A DNA stretch of 64,000 nucleotides from assembly GCF_038039535.1 (NCBI RefSeq), contig NZ_JBBPHP010000008.1, forward strand, positions 62,001-126,000, written 5' to 3'. The notes below the pieces were generated by a model. That model was not told the origin of the DNA. It made no database searches and worked only from the letters and a program-made list of their open reading frames with translations. The stretch is from Catalinimonas sp038039535. Its GTDB lineage: Bacteria; Bacteroidota; Bacteroidia; Cytophagales; Cyclobacteriaceae. This document shows positions 8,634 to 18,106 of the stretch, one piece after another. Numbering within the stretch: position 1 is the first letter of the stretch; each line of letters starts with the position of its first letter. The translations under genes and the position numbers were made by a program.

Positions 8634-9059
8634 TTAGCGTAAGTGAATATGTATATTTTGTGATTGCTCTATGTTGATTTGAGCTTTTTCAAAAGACGGA
8701 GGACCAAACATGCCCATTGCATCTTTAGAAAAACCATAGCCTTCTGTAGGGATGCCTACCGCATTCATATCAAGTTCTCCATTATCGTTATGGTCATGGA
8801 TTACAGATACGGCATAAGTTCCCTGTGGAAGCTTCTCAAAGCTTACTTCTATGCTTCCGGTAGTATCCACTTTGACTGTTGTGGAGCGAAACGGGGTTTC
8901 AAGAAAGTGATCAGCTTTATCAAATATATCTACCAGTAGAGTACCTTCGGCTAAGCTAATGTCGTCGACAGTAACGCTCAGGGTATATTCAGCACTGAGA
9001 TGAACTGGCTCTTCTGAAAAAAGACTAAACAAAACGGATAAAATAAGGGAAATCATCAT
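8634..9059 (-). CDS. DUF2141 family exported protein
   Basis: 141 residues with a short N-terminal hydrophobic segment. The DUF2141 pattern is clear: a beta strand containing GTLLVDIFDKADHFLE, then LPQGTYAVSVIHDHNDNGE, DMNAVGIPTEGYGFS and a final beta strand. The HDxNxNGxLD loop resembles a calcium-binding turn and is characteristic of the family. The function of DUF2141 proteins is not established; they are usually exported and often sit beside TonB-dependent receptors, as here (12 nt from the receptor gene, 11 nt from the TPR gene). Confidence 0.88.
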   Translation of the reverse strand: MMISLILSVLFSLFSEEPVHLSAEYTLSVTVDDISLAEGTLLVDIFDKADHFLETPFRSTTVKVDTTGSIEVSFEKLPQGTYAVSVIHDHNDNGELDMNAVGIPTEGYGFSKDAMGMFGPPSFEKAQINIEQSQNIHIHLR

Positions 9060-9071
9060 TTTTATAGTGGT

Positions 9072-11240
9072 TTATAGTTGATCTAATTGATTGGCTTTTT
9101 GCTCTTTGGTAAGCGTAATGAATACGCCTACAAAGAAAAATCTGGGTGCTGGCGGAATGATTGCCTGCCGCGCAAATCTGCCATCTGTACCTGCCTGGTC
9201 GGCGTATTCATAACCAAAAATATTATTAGTACCCAGCACATTACTTACTGAGGTATAGAAGATGATATTTTGCCTGTACAGAAATGCGGCATTCAAGCTT
9301 AGGTTGTGGTAGGCTGGTGTCCTTCCTGCCTGAAAATCATCCTGATTAGGGTCGTGGTAAGGACGATTGCTCGCCCACTGATAACTTCCTCCCACTTGTG
9401 TCCTTATGTCAGAAATAAAATGCTTGTATACCGCGGAGAAATTATGCCGTGAGGCAAAACCGGGCATCGCCGCTTGGGGATAATTCAGATAGTCACGCTC
9501 GGTGTCCAGCAAAGAGTAGGAAATCCAGTAATCTCCATTAGGTATAGACTTACGATCTCGCCAGAAAATATCAATACCCCGGGCATAACCTTCTCCCTTA
9601 TTATCCAGGTTGACAGGCTTTCCGTTTGAATTTATTTCGTATTTAATCAATTGGTCATATTGCTTATGATATCCTTCAATTCTGAAAGTTTTACGCTGAC
9701 GAACAAACTGATAATTGAGTATATAATGGTCTGCCCTTGCGGAGCCAAGCTGTGAGTTCAGCAAAAGCCATTGAGTGGTAGGTTGCTGATAATACTGGCC
9801 ATAAGCCCAGGAAACCTGACTTTCTTTTCCTGTTTTATACGCCATGGAGTATCGTGGAGAAACAATGTGTTTATTTTGAAGAGCTGAATAGGTGTATCTA
9901 AGGCCTGGGCGAATCACAAAACGAGAACTCAGGTATATATCACTCTCCACGAAGGTTGCGCTTAAGTTTTGTCTGAGTGTCATAAGTCGGGACTCAGCAG
10001 AGACTTCCTGGCTTAAGTGCTGTTTTGTTTGTTGAAACATATGTTCTGAACCCATGCGGATTGCCAACTGGTCCGACCAATCGTAGGTAAATACTGTTTT
10101 GGCATGCCAGTACTGATTTTCATCGTTTATATTATCTGTGTTTAGACTTCTGTACTGTTGATCATAAGTGTAAGAGAATCCGGAACGTACAGACCATTTT
10201 TTTCCAATAAGCTCACGGTAATTGAGATTTGCATATAAGTTATCATTGGTCAGATAAATACTATCCTGTTGATTTAGGTGATTAATATTATGCTGATGAA
10301 TACCTAGTTCCGAACCGTTGTAATTAACATAGCCTTTGAGCAAGCCTGTGTCTGAAGTTTTTTTACCCCCAACCAGCGAAGCACCAAAAGTCTCCGGTGC
10401 TTTGTACATGTCCATACCCTGTGGAATAAAGAGCTGATAAGGAGCGAGATTTACATACTCTGCCTTAGCTGCAATAGAAGTTTTTTCCCAGGCATGCTGA
10501 TGGGTTAAGTCTGCGCCCACTGTCATCAGTGAAATATCTGTCTGGGTTTGTTCGGGCTTGTCATGTGTATCTAGAATTAGCGCTGAAGATAATGCCTGTC
10601 CATATTCCGCTGAGTAGCCTCCGGTACTGAAAGTAGTGCCCTTGAATAGAAAAGGGGAGAAGCGGCCCCGGGTAGGTAAGTTGGGTACGCTGGCATTATA
10701 AGGAGTTTGCGCCTGCATGCCATCAATAAATACCTGGGTTTCATACCCCTCTCCCCCCCTGATAAACAGCCTGCCGTCTTCGCCAACGGTTTGGGTGCCG
10801 GGTAGCGTTTGCAAGGCACCATTGATGTCACCCAGTGCTCCGGCAGTAGTTACAATATCCAGAGGAGTCAGAACTACTGATTTGTTTCGCTCTCCCGCCT
10901 CAAAGGCTCCTGCCGTAATGGTAACCGCCTCCATGGCTCTGGTACTTTCATGAAGCTGGATATCAAAAGTAAGGTTGGTATCAGCTATTTGAATCTGTTG
11001 CTGATAAGAATTATATCCTATGGCACTCACGACCAGGGTTTGTTCCCCCTTTGAATTTGTGCTAAAAGTAAAATATCCCAACGAATCACTGGAAGTACCA
11101 TCATAAGTGTTCAGCAAATAGATATTTGCGCCCATGAGGACTTCACCCTGTTGATTCTGAATATTGCCCTGTAGAATTGTTTGTGCCTGACTAGCGTATA
11201 AAAATGCCTGAGAAACTAAAAATATGATAACCGTTTTCAT
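9072..11240 (-). CDS. TonB-dependent outer-membrane receptor with CarboxypepD_reg-like domain
   Basis: 722 residues. A signal peptide (VIIFLVSQAFLYASQAQ) is followed by a carboxypeptidase-regulatory-like domain (about 20-105; GEVLMGANIYLLNT, LVVSAIGYNSY), a plug domain (about 110-225; LQTLPGTQTVGEDGRLFIRG, FIDGM) and a beta-barrel ending in a short hydrophobic strand. Such receptors import ligands such as siderophores, vitamins or oligosaccharides using TonB energy. At 722 residues it is shorter than SusC-type proteins and has no SusD partner, so a siderophore, metal or small-molecule role is more likely than glycan import. It is the first gene of the operon with DUF2141 and TPR genes. Confidence 0.93.
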   Translation of the reverse strand: MKTVIIFLVSQAFLYASQAQTILQGNIQNQQGEVLMGANIYLLNTYDGTSSDSLGYFTFSTNSKGEQTLVVSAIGYNSYQQQIQIADTNLTFDIQLHESTRAMEAVTITAGAFEAGERNKSVVLTPLDIVTTAGALGDINGALQTLPGTQTVGEDGRLFIRGGEGYETQVFIDGMQAQTPYNASVPNLPTRGRFSPFLFKGTTFSTGGYSAEYGQALSSALILDTHDKPEQTQTDISLMTVGADLTHQHAWEKTSIAAKAEYVNLAPYQLFIPQGMDMYKAPETFGASLVGGKKTSDTGLLKGYVNYNGSELGIHQHNINHLNQQDSIYLTNDNLYANLNYRELIGKKWSVRSGFSYTYDQQYRSLNTDNINDENQYWHAKTVFTYDWSDQLAIRMGSEHMFQQTKQHLSQEVSAESRLMTLRQNLSATFVESDIYLSSRFVIRPGLRYTYSALQNKHIVSPRYSMAYKTGKESQVSWAYGQYYQQPTTQWLLLNSQLGSARADHYILNYQFVRQRKTFRIEGYHKQYDQLIKYEINSNGKPVNLDNKGEGYARGIDIFWRDRKSIPNGDYWISYSLLDTERDYLNYPQAAMPGFASRHNFSAVYKHFISDIRTQVGGSYQWASNRPYHDPNQDDFQAGRTPAYHNLSLNAAFLYRQNIIFYTSVSNVLGTNNIFGYEYADQAGTDGRFARQAIIPPAPRFFFVGVFITLTKEQKANQLDQL

Positions 11241-11447
11241 AAACCTTGGTTAGAGTATATAACAAAGGTGATGTGCAAGTCTGGAGAATAGTAATTTAAC
11301 AAGCTGAAACGGCAGTTTTTTAGGATGAATCGCAGCTTACTGCTGACCAGCAGGATTTTTAGATTCATATGGGCGCTACTACTACATTGTAAGGAATGCT
11401 AAGGATTTGTATGGTGCTTCAGAAGAGAGTTTAGCTTATTTGTGTCT

Positions 11448-11720
11448 ATGAAATGTTATTATTTTAATTTGTTGGAGCCCAAAGAACAGATCAACTACAT
11501 TTATGAAAACTGTAAGTTGATTGATTTTCAGGTAGTGCGTGAGCGGTACAAGACCTACGGTATATGCCTATATTACGATGGGGTCATCTTTATTGAAGTG
11601 AGTTTCGACGGTATGCAGGGAGACCGAGTCAAAGAAATAAGGTCTTATGAAAGTGTATCCAAGCTTTCACACTGGTACGAACGGGTAGATATTAAGAGCG
11701 TATCTTCTCAAAAAATCTAA
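11448..11720 (+). CDS. Small hypothetical protein
   Basis: About 90 residues from the ATG at 11448 (a GTG lies two codons earlier). Composition is typical of a small soluble cytoplasmic alpha/beta protein: KEQINYIYENCKLIDFQV, then GICLYYDGVIFIEVSFDG. There is no signal peptide or membrane helix. I recognise no family. It stands alone, and its last 4 bases overlap the end of the convergent CYTH gene. Confidence 0.55.
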   Translation: MKCYYFNLLEPKEQINYIYENCKLIDFQVVRERYKTYGICLYYDGVIFIEVSFDGMQGDRVKEIRSYESVSKLSHWYERVDIKSVSSQKI

Positions 11721-12199
11721 AGGCGAGCATCAGGAATTTGCTGGCTGCTGGCCAGATGACTGTTGGTATAATGTATATCCTGCGTAACTTCTTTGCTAAA
11801 CCAGGCAGGGATTTCCAACTGCTTGCTTTGCTGAACGGATTCAAACTCTACTTCAGCCATTACTAATCCACTAAGCTTACCTTTGAATACATCTACCTCT
11901 ATGGTAAGTTCGCCATGCGGTACTTCAAAACGCTTTTTCCGAAGATTACGGGCCTGGGTGAGCGGCCAAAGTGCCTGAAACTGTACTTCTGATAATTCTA
12001 CTTCTACCTCTTCTCTTTCCAGAAATCCCTGATCTTTTACAGTCAGATAATATTTATCCCCTTTGCTTCTAACCCTTACCTGACGGCCGGAAGCACTATC
12101 AGTAATATAACCCTGCAAAATATCAGTACCGTGATATTGAGTAGTAATATAATCAGGAAGTTTCTTGACTAAAAATTTTCTCTCAATCTCCTTCGCCAT
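11717..12199 (-). CDS. CYTH domain protein (triphosphate tunnel metalloenzyme)
   Basis: The start is set to the ATG at 12199 (160 residues); a TTG two codons earlier is less likely. The ExExK signature is present at the very N-terminus (E4, E6, K8 in EIERKFLV). Further basic and acidic beta strands follow (RQVRVRSKG, YYLTVKDQG, EEVEVEL, LTIEVDVFKG, GLVMAEVEFE), which line the eight-strand tunnel in this family. Members hydrolyse inorganic triphosphate or related substrates with a divalent metal; small bacterial stand-alone CYTH proteins are often tripolyphosphatases. The precise substrate is inference. The small gene 12210-12497 lies 10 nt upstream in the same direction, so the two are probably co-transcribed. 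Confidence 0.9.
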   Translation of the reverse strand: MAKEIERKFLVKKLPDYITTQYHGTDILQGYITDSASGRQVRVRSKGDKYYLTVKDQGFLEREEVEVELSEVQFQALWPLTQARNLRKKRFEVPHGELTIEVDVFKGKLSGLVMAEVEFESVQQSKQLEIPAWFSKEVTQDIHYTNSHLASSQQIPDARL

Positions 12200-12209
12200 A
12201 CACAAAAAA

Positions 12210-12497
12210 TTAATTGCCTGGCATAGGAAAGCCCCGTGCGGTGCCCTCTATTTCTTTGGCATAAAACATATCCAAAATTCTGCTGGCCAGCGATAGAAAA
12301 TAAGTGCTGGAGCAGTGATGCGTCATATACTGCTTAGACAATTGGTAATAAGAACCAATATTATGGTTCAGCTGATCGTAAATGTCTTCTATGATGATTT
12401 GTGCGTTAACATTGCGCACCTCAGCCAGCTCTTCTATTTTGTAGAAGTAGTCATTATTGATCAGATAATTAGCCACATCAGATTCGCTAAGGTGCAT
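12210..12497 (-). CDS. Small hypothetical helical protein
   Basis: 95 residues, predominantly helical (ESDVANYLINNDYFYKIEEL, NVNAQIIIEDIYDQL, YFLSLASRILDMFYAKEI), with no signal peptide. No family is recognised. It is followed after 10 nt by the CYTH gene on the same strand, so the two probably share a transcript. The coding reading is supported by this tight spacing and ordinary codon use, not by homology. Confidence 0.5.
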   Translation of the reverse strand: MHLSESDVANYLINNDYFYKIEELAEVRNVNAQIIIEDIYDQLNHNIGSYYQLSKQYMTHHCSSTYFLSLASRILDMFYAKEIEGTARGFPMPGN

Positions 12498-12708
12498 CGC
12501 ATTAAAACTTGAATGTAAATATAAAATTATATTCCTCGGAGGGGGATTAAAACACTTACCCTTTTTTGGTTGATTAATCTAAAAATTACAGTGCTGAAAT
12601 AACTATTTAAACGTCAAGATAATGTATTCGGTTTAATAATTCTCTTTAAAAGCAAGATTTATCAAAAAACAGGAAATAATTATGAATGCCCTTTATATAG
12701 TTAATATT

Positions 12709-13617
12709 TTAGGTGAAGAGCCACAACATAGAAGGTATGCTGAACATAGCCAGAAAAGTTTCCATGGTGATAATTCCAGCCATGAGTTCACTATCTCCTC
12801 CTAGCTGCCGGGAAAGAATATAAGACGAAATCGCCCCAGGCACCGCAGCATAAATAAGTGCTACCTCTCTGCTTACTCCACTAATTCCGCTCAGATAGAA
12901 AAGCAACATGACTAAAGAAGGTAATGCTATTAACTTGAGAGTTGCGGTCAGACTAATGGCAAACATAGAGGCCCGCAAGGCTTTAAAGTTAAGCCCCGCA
13001 CCAACTGAAAGCAGACCCAGGGGTAATGCGGCACGGCTGAAGATTTTCAGGAGCTCAATCCCAGTTTCCGGCAGACCGGTCAGGTTAAGTACTATACCCA
13101 GGAGGCAGGCAAGGATGAGAGGGTTGGTTATGAAAGTTTTCGTGAGCTGCTGCCAGTTCCGATTTGCCTGAGGGATATAAATGACAAAGGCCCCTACGCT
13201 GAGCACATTGACTAATGGTACGACTCCTGCAATAGCGATCGCGGTAAGTGCCAGCCCTTGTTCATGATAGAGTGCACTGGCAGCTGCCAGCCCCACGTAA
13301 GTATTAGGTCTGATGCTCCCCTGAAAGACAGAGGTAAAACGTGCAGGAGAGATTTTAAAAATAAACTGTATCAGCACCAGTAGAAGTGCAAGTAGACTGG
13401 TAGCCAGTACGAGCAATCCTGCCATAGGTAAAATGCCAGTATCGTTAAGCTTGGCTTCAGCAATCTTACTAACCAGTAAGGCGGGAAGTAAAACATAGTA
13501 GGTAAGCCGATCGGCCAACGGCCAGAAAGCTTTCCCGGGAAAGTTGTTTCTGTAAAAAATTTGTCCAAGTACTACCACCCCAAAGATGGGTAGTAAAGCT
13601 TCTAAAAATCTTAGCAT
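12709..13617 (-). CDS. AEC-family (auxin efflux carrier-like) transporter
   Basis: 302 residues and about ten hydrophobic helices, the usual size for bacterial AEC permeases. Landmarks are FGVVVLGQIFYRN near the N-terminus, FQGSIRPNTYVGLAAA, NPLILACLLGIVLN, LPLGLLSVGAGLNF and the C-terminal half repeat with AAVPGAISSYILSRQLGGD. Family members move malate, malonate or other organic anions, or amino acids; the substrate here is unknown. It is monocistronic, with a good minus-7 box upstream at 13659-13666. Confidence 0.9.
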   Translation of the reverse strand: MLRFLEALLPIFGVVVLGQIFYRNNFPGKAFWPLADRLTYYVLLPALLVSKIAEAKLNDTGILPMAGLLVLATSLLALLLVLIQFIFKISPARFTSVFQGSIRPNTYVGLAAASALYHEQGLALTAIAIAGVVPLVNVLSVGAFVIYIPQANRNWQQLTKTFITNPLILACLLGIVLNLTGLPETGIELLKIFSRAALPLGLLSVGAGLNFKALRASMFAISLTATLKLIALPSLVMLLFYLSGISGVSREVALIYAAVPGAISSYILSRQLGGDSELMAGIITMETFLAMFSIPSMLWLFT

Positions 13618-13658
13618 TGAAAATTAACTATGTGTAACTAGTCTCAGCTTTTGTTGAA

Positions 13659-13666
13659 CAAAGTTA
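13659..13666 (-). promoter_or_regulatory. Candidate promoter minus-7 box for the AEC transporter
   Basis: On the minus strand this reads TAACTTTG, an exact match to the Bacteroidota TAnnTTTG consensus, 42 nt before the ATG. A minus-33 TTTG at normal spacing was not found, so the call is tentative. Confidence 0.4.
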
Positions 13667-13715
13667 TTAGGCTTAGGTAAAATATGTTATTATTGTTTCA
13701 ACACATGCTAAGTTT

Positions 13716-14054
13716 ATGCAATACGATCTTAATAACAAACGTTTTCGCTCCTTATCTAATGATGCCCACGGAGATGTTGGTAACGAAACACTTTTCCATT
13801 ACTATCAGGAGGGTGATTTGGTATGGGCAACCTACAGCGGAGGAACGATAAGGCAGGGAAATATCATCGGACGATGGCAGGATAGTGGAAAGTTAGAGAT
13901 ACGTTATCAGCACCTGAGTACAGACAATGCGTTTAAAACAGGAAAATGTCTCTCTACTCCCGAACTAGTTGATGGTAAGTTGTGGTTGCACGAACAGTGG
14001 CAGTGGACTAGTGGCGACCAGGCAAAAGGTACGTCTATTATAGAAGAATTATAA
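13716..14054 (+). CDS. Small conserved protein of the so-called N-acetylglutamate synthase-like family
   Basis: 112 residues of mostly beta structure with regularly spaced aromatics: NNKRFRSLSNDAHGDV, FHYYQEGDLVWATYSGG, GNIIGRWQDSGKLEIRYQHL, LHEQWQWTSGD. This layout (Y-x-G-G-x-I-R-x-G at about 45-55) belongs to a family often labelled n-acetylglutamate synthase in databases. The protein has no GNAT fold, so I regard that name as a misannotation. No signal peptide. It lies 11 nt before the PhzF gene and is probably co-transcribed with it. Confidence 0.7.
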   Translation: MQYDLNNKRFRSLSNDAHGDVGNETLFHYYQEGDLVWATYSGGTIRQGNIIGRWQDSGKLEIRYQHLSTDNAFKTGKCLSTPELVDGKLWLHEQWQWTSGDQAKGTSIIEEL

Positions 14055-14065
14055 CTTACTAAAGC

Positions 14066-14863
14066 ATGAAGGAGCCAATCATAATTACCCAGATTGATGC
14101 ATTTACGGACAAGCTTTTTGGTGGGAATCCGGCTGCCGTTTGTATCACTTCCGAGCCTTTGGAAGATAGCCTGATGCAGCAAATTGCCGCTGAAATGAAT
14201 TTATCCGAAACTGCATTTCTTGTTAAGAAAGGGCATGGGTTTCATCTTCGGTGGTTTACACCTGCCAGTGAGGTAGAACTATGCGGACATGCTACGCTGG
14301 CGAGCGCTTTTATGCTTTGGGATCATGGCTTACTGGCACCCGATGAAGTAGCTGTGTTTGAAACTTTGAGTGGGGAGCTCAGAGCCAGTAAAGAGGGTGA
14401 TAAGATTGTACTTGACTTTCCGGCTACTCCCGCACAACTTGTAGATCATGAAGAGATTAAGTCATTATTTGATGCTGGAATTAGATTTCTGGGCAAAAAC
14501 GCTTATGATTACCTGGTGATCCTGGAAAATGATGAAGATGTATTGAAGCTGAAGCCGGATTTTAACCACATGTTAGAGATAGACTGCCGAGGCATCATCG
14601 TAAGTGCAAAGTCTACCAATCCTGATTATGACATTATTTCTCGCTTTTTTGCTCCAGCCTGTGGCATCAATGAGGACCCAGTTACAGGCTCTGCTCACTG
14701 TACATTGGCCCCATACTGGGCAGAGCAGTTGGGCAAAAAAACTTTGAAAGCCTATCAGGCGTCTACACGGGGTGGAGATCTGGAACTAGAGTATTTAGGG
14801 GAACGTGTAAAACTCAAAGGAAAAGCAGTAGCTGTCATGCAGGGTGAATTGTTCATCCCTTAG
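14066..14863 (+). CDS. PhzF family isomerase
   Basis: 265 residues, normal for the family. The N-terminal motif QIDAFTDKLFGGNPAAV and the catalytic glutamate (E48 in MNLSETAFL) are present. The second half-barrel has ELCGHATLASAF and the conserved NEDPVTGSAHC. The founding member PhzF isomerises trans-2,3-dihydro-3-hydroxyanthranilate in phenazine synthesis; most bacterial homologues, with no phenazine genes nearby, have unknown substrates, and none are present here. It follows the 13716 gene by 11 nt. Confidence 0.93.
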   Translation: MKEPIIITQIDAFTDKLFGGNPAAVCITSEPLEDSLMQQIAAEMNLSETAFLVKKGHGFHLRWFTPASEVELCGHATLASAFMLWDHGLLAPDEVAVFETLSGELRASKEGDKIVLDFPATPAQLVDHEEIKSLFDAGIRFLGKNAYDYLVILENDEDVLKLKPDFNHMLEIDCRGIIVSAKSTNPDYDIISRFFAPACGINEDPVTGSAHCTLAPYWAEQLGKKTLKAYQASTRGGDLELEYLGERVKLKGKAVAVMQGELFIP

Positions 14864-14938
14864 GGATATATTCTCAGAATATATTGTTGGTATTGCTGAA
14901 GAATGCTTATTAGATTTATCCGCTAAAAAAATTGATCT

Positions 14939-16654
14939 ATGTATATACAGGGAGACGCTAAAAAGGATATGACCTATGATGCTATCGTCATCGGTTCGGG
15001 AGTCAGTGGAGGCTGGGCTGCTAAGGAACTTTGTGAAAAAGGAGTGAAAACTTTGGTCCTGGAGAGAGGCCGGCAGGTAGAGCATGTAAAGGATTATCCA
15101 ACCACGAATAAGTTTCCCTGGGAGATTCCTCACCGAGGTAGATTTACGCCTGAGTTTGCCAAAGAAAACCCTATCGTAGACCGTTGCTATGCTTTTGAAG
15201 AAGCTACTGAGCACTTTTTTGTCAAAGACAAGGAGCATCCTTATGTGCAGGAAAAGCCTTTTGACTGGATCAGAGGCTATCAGGTAGGAGGGAAGTCCCT
15301 AATCTGGGCAAGACAAACTCAACGATGGAGCAACTATGAGTTTGAAGCTCCTGCCCGGGATGGCTTTGCAGTAGACTGGCCAATTCGCTACAACGATCTG
15401 GACCCCTGGTACTCCCATGTAGAAAAATTTGTAGGCATCAGCGGTAATCGTGATAACATCCCTAACCTTCCCGATAGTGAGGTACTTCCTCCTTTTGACC
15501 TGAACTGTGTAGAGAAACATATTCAGCAGCGAGTAAAGGAACAATATGCTGACCGTCATGTGATTATCGGGCGCTGTGCGCACCTTACTGAGCCGCAGGA
15601 AATTCATATCCAGCAGGGCAGAGGCAAGTGCCAGGCCCGTCACCTTTGTTATCGTGGTTGTCCGTTTGGCGCATATTTTAGTTCTAATTCATCTACCATT
15701 CCCTGGGCTGCCAAAACCGGTAATCTGACCTTAAGGCCTGATTCTGTAGTACATTCCATTATTTACGATGAGGACAAAGGGAAAGCAGTGGGTGTGAGAG
15801 TAATTGATGCACAAACCAAAGAGATGGTGGAGTATTACGCCAGAATCATTTTTGTGAATGCCGCGGCACTCAATTCCAATCTACTGCTGCTTAACTCTAC
15901 TTCCAAGCGTTTCCCTAATGGCTTAGGTAATGATAATGGATTGATGGGTAAGTATGTAGCTTTTCATAATTATAGGGGTAGCATGCTGGCCAGTTACGAA
16001 GGTTTTGAGGATCAATATTATTACGGCCGTAGACCTACCACTGCTTTTATGCCATCTTTCCGTAACGTCTTCCAGCAGGATACTGACTTCCTGCGGGGTT
16101 ATATGGTAGCTTTCAGTGCCTCACGCCAGGGGTGGCAGCGGGGTATGGCAGAAGAAACCCGTTTTGGCGGAGAATGGAAAGATGCACTCAGTCAGCCCGG
16201 CGACTGGCAGGTATACATGATGATGCAGGGCGAAACCGTACCCAAAGAAGAAAATCACGTACGTCTCAGCGAAGATCAAAAAGATCCTTACGATATGCCG
16301 CAATTAGTTACTTCTATCGGCTATGATGATAATGATGAGAAAGTATTGCAGGACTTTCTGGAACAGGGGGCAGAGATGTTAGATAAGTCGGGCTGCAAGA
16401 ATATTAGAACCATGGATAGTAAGCAGGCTCCCGGCCTGGATATTCATGAAATGGGTGGAGTAAGAATGGGCAGAGATCCTAAAACATCACTACTTAATCA
16501 ATGGAACCAATTGCACACCTGCCAGAATGTGTTTGTAACCGATGGTGCCTGTATGACTTCAGTAGGTAATCAAAACCCTTCGCTTACCTTTATGGCTCTT
16601 ACGGCCCGGGCAGCGAATTATGCGATGGATGAAATGAAAAAAAGCAACCTATGA
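14939..16654 (+). CDS. GMC-family FAD-dependent oxidoreductase
   Basis: 571 residues. The FAD-binding GxGxxG sits at residues 19-24 (AIVIGSGVSGGWAA), with the ribose-binding acid in TLVLERGR. The C-terminal GMC_oxred_C block includes DIHEMGGVRMG and GNQNPSLTFMALTARAA, holding the catalytic His/Asn pair. There is no signal peptide. Homologues of this subtype usually pair with a gluconate 2-dehydrogenase subunit 3-like protein, sometimes carrying the Tat signal; none is adjacent here, so the partner is missing or encoded elsewhere. Substrate is probably a sugar or polyol, by family inference. Confidence 0.92.
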   Translation: MYIQGDAKKDMTYDAIVIGSGVSGGWAAKELCEKGVKTLVLERGRQVEHVKDYPTTNKFPWEIPHRGRFTPEFAKENPIVDRCYAFEEATEHFFVKDKEHPYVQEKPFDWIRGYQVGGKSLIWARQTQRWSNYEFEAPARDGFAVDWPIRYNDLDPWYSHVEKFVGISGNRDNIPNLPDSEVLPPFDLNCVEKHIQQRVKEQYADRHVIIGRCAHLTEPQEIHIQQGRGKCQARHLCYRGCPFGAYFSSNSSTIPWAAKTGNLTLRPDSVVHSIIYDEDKGKAVGVRVIDAQTKEMVEYYARIIFVNAAALNSNLLLLNSTSKRFPNGLGNDNGLMGKYVAFHNYRGSMLASYEGFEDQYYYGRRPTTAFMPSFRNVFQQDTDFLRGYMVAFSASRQGWQRGMAEETRFGGEWKDALSQPGDWQVYMMMQGETVPKEENHVRLSEDQKDPYDMPQLVTSIGYDDNDEKVLQDFLEQGAEMLDKSGCKNIRTMDSKQAPGLDIHEMGGVRMGRDPKTSLLNQWNQLHTCQNVFVTDGACMTSVGNQNPSLTFMALTARAANYAMDEMKKSNL

Positions 16655-16800
16655 TGCCTTTGCTTCTGGCAAAGTATGCCTGCTAAAACACTCACTTAAT
16701 GGCTTGATTTTAGTATAGAAGAGCCGAACAAATTGTGTGAAGCAGTGTTAGAGCGAAAGAATAGCGTATTTATTTTTTTGCATTCTTTAATTTTGCATTG

Positions 16801-18024
16801 ATGGATTCATTTTTTGAGCAGTATGCCAAGGCTGCTATGACTTCCCTGGGCTTCTTCTGGATGGCATTCTGGGCATTTGTACTGGGCTATGCGGTAAGCA
16901 GCATGATACAGGTGTTTGTCACCCAGGAGCGTATGAAAAAAAGCATGGGACAGGCTGACAGTAAAGCAGTCTTTTTAGGGACATTTTTTGGCTTTATCAG
17001 CAGCTCATGCAGTTTCGCCGCTCTGGCAACTACCAAATCATTGTTCAAGAAGGGAGCAGGTTTTGTGCCTTCTATTGCTTTCTTATTAGCTTCCACCAAT
17101 TTGGTGATTGAACTGGGAATCATCATCTCCATCTTTCTGGCCTGGCAGTTTGTAGTGGGTGAGTACATCGGGGGCATATTGTTAATTCTTATTTCCTGGA
17201 TGTTGGTAAGGATTACCAATCCTAAAAAGCTTATCAAAAATGCACGAGAGCGCCTGGGAGATGATGGTGAATCACATGCTGAGAAGACTGACTGGAAAAA
17301 GCAAGCCACCTCAGTGACTGGTTGGAAAAGAGTAAGTATGCAATATTTCATGGAATGGAATATGGTGTGGAAAGATGTAACGGTAGGTTTTACACTGGCG
17401 GGAATTATCGCAGCATTTGTTCCTTCAAGTTTTTTTGAAACCCTGTTTATCGGAACCGGACAAGAAAATGCATCTTACAGCTTTTTTACCCTGCTGGAAC
17501 ATGCTGTAGTGGGTCCGGTAGCTGCCTTCTGTACCTTTATCGGTTCTATGGGCAACATTCCCTTGGCCTCTTTACTTTACAGCAATGGCGTTAGCTTTGC
17601 CGGTATCATGGCCTTTATCTTCAGCGATCTGGTGGTGTTTCCGGTTCTGAGGATCAATGCCAAATATTATGGCTGGAAGATGTCGTTTTATATTCTCTTT
17701 CTGCTTTTTACTGCTCTTATCGCTACTTCTCTGCTCCTGCATTACGGCTTCAGTGCTTTTGACTTACTGCCAGAGTCTGGTGGTAAAAACATGGCGGACC
17801 AGTCACATTTTAAGATTGACTATACTTTCTTTCTTAATCTCGCTTTCCTGATTATTTCAGGAATTTTCGCCTGGCTGGCTTTTGGTAAAAAAGATAAAAA
17901 CGGACATCATCACCATCACGAAATGGCTGATAAAGGAGCGGTAGAAACTGTGCTTAAATACCTTGCTTTTGTTTCTTATGTATGGCTTTTAGGAGGTTTG
18001 GTCGTAAAGTTTTTTGTGCTGTAA
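16801..18024 (+). CDS. ArsP/YraQ-type permease (DUF318 family)
   Basis: 407 residues from the ATG at 16801 (a TTG lies one codon upstream). About nine to ten membrane helices, with the family signature GTFFGFISSSCSFAALAT in the first half and VAAFCTFIGSMGNIPLASLL in the second, an inverted repeat holding the two functional loops. ArsP members export trivalent organoarsenicals; many relatives have unknown substrates. A histidine run in a cytoplasmic-side loop (NGHHHHHEM, about residue 370) could bind a metal ion. No ArsR regulator or thioredoxin-like partner is adjacent. Confidence 0.88.
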   Translation: MDSFFEQYAKAAMTSLGFFWMAFWAFVLGYAVSSMIQVFVTQERMKKSMGQADSKAVFLGTFFGFISSSCSFAALATTKSLFKKGAGFVPSIAFLLASTNLVIELGIIISIFLAWQFVVGEYIGGILLILISWMLVRITNPKKLIKNARERLGDDGESHAEKTDWKKQATSVTGWKRVSMQYFMEWNMVWKDVTVGFTLAGIIAAFVPSSFFETLFIGTGQENASYSFFTLLEHAVVGPVAAFCTFIGSMGNIPLASLLYSNGVSFAGIMAFIFSDLVVFPVLRINAKYYGWKMSFYILFLLFTALIATSLLLHYGFSAFDLLPESGGKNMADQSHFKIDYTFFLNLAFLIISGIFAWLAFGKKDKNGHHHHHEMADKGAVETVLKYLAFVSYVWLLGGLVVKFFVL

Positions 18025-18106
18025 AAGATACATCAAGAATATGATTTGCCGATGAAGGCTTCTCATGGGAAGGATTAGGATGGTTTGAAAAGCAAAAATA
18101 GCTTAA

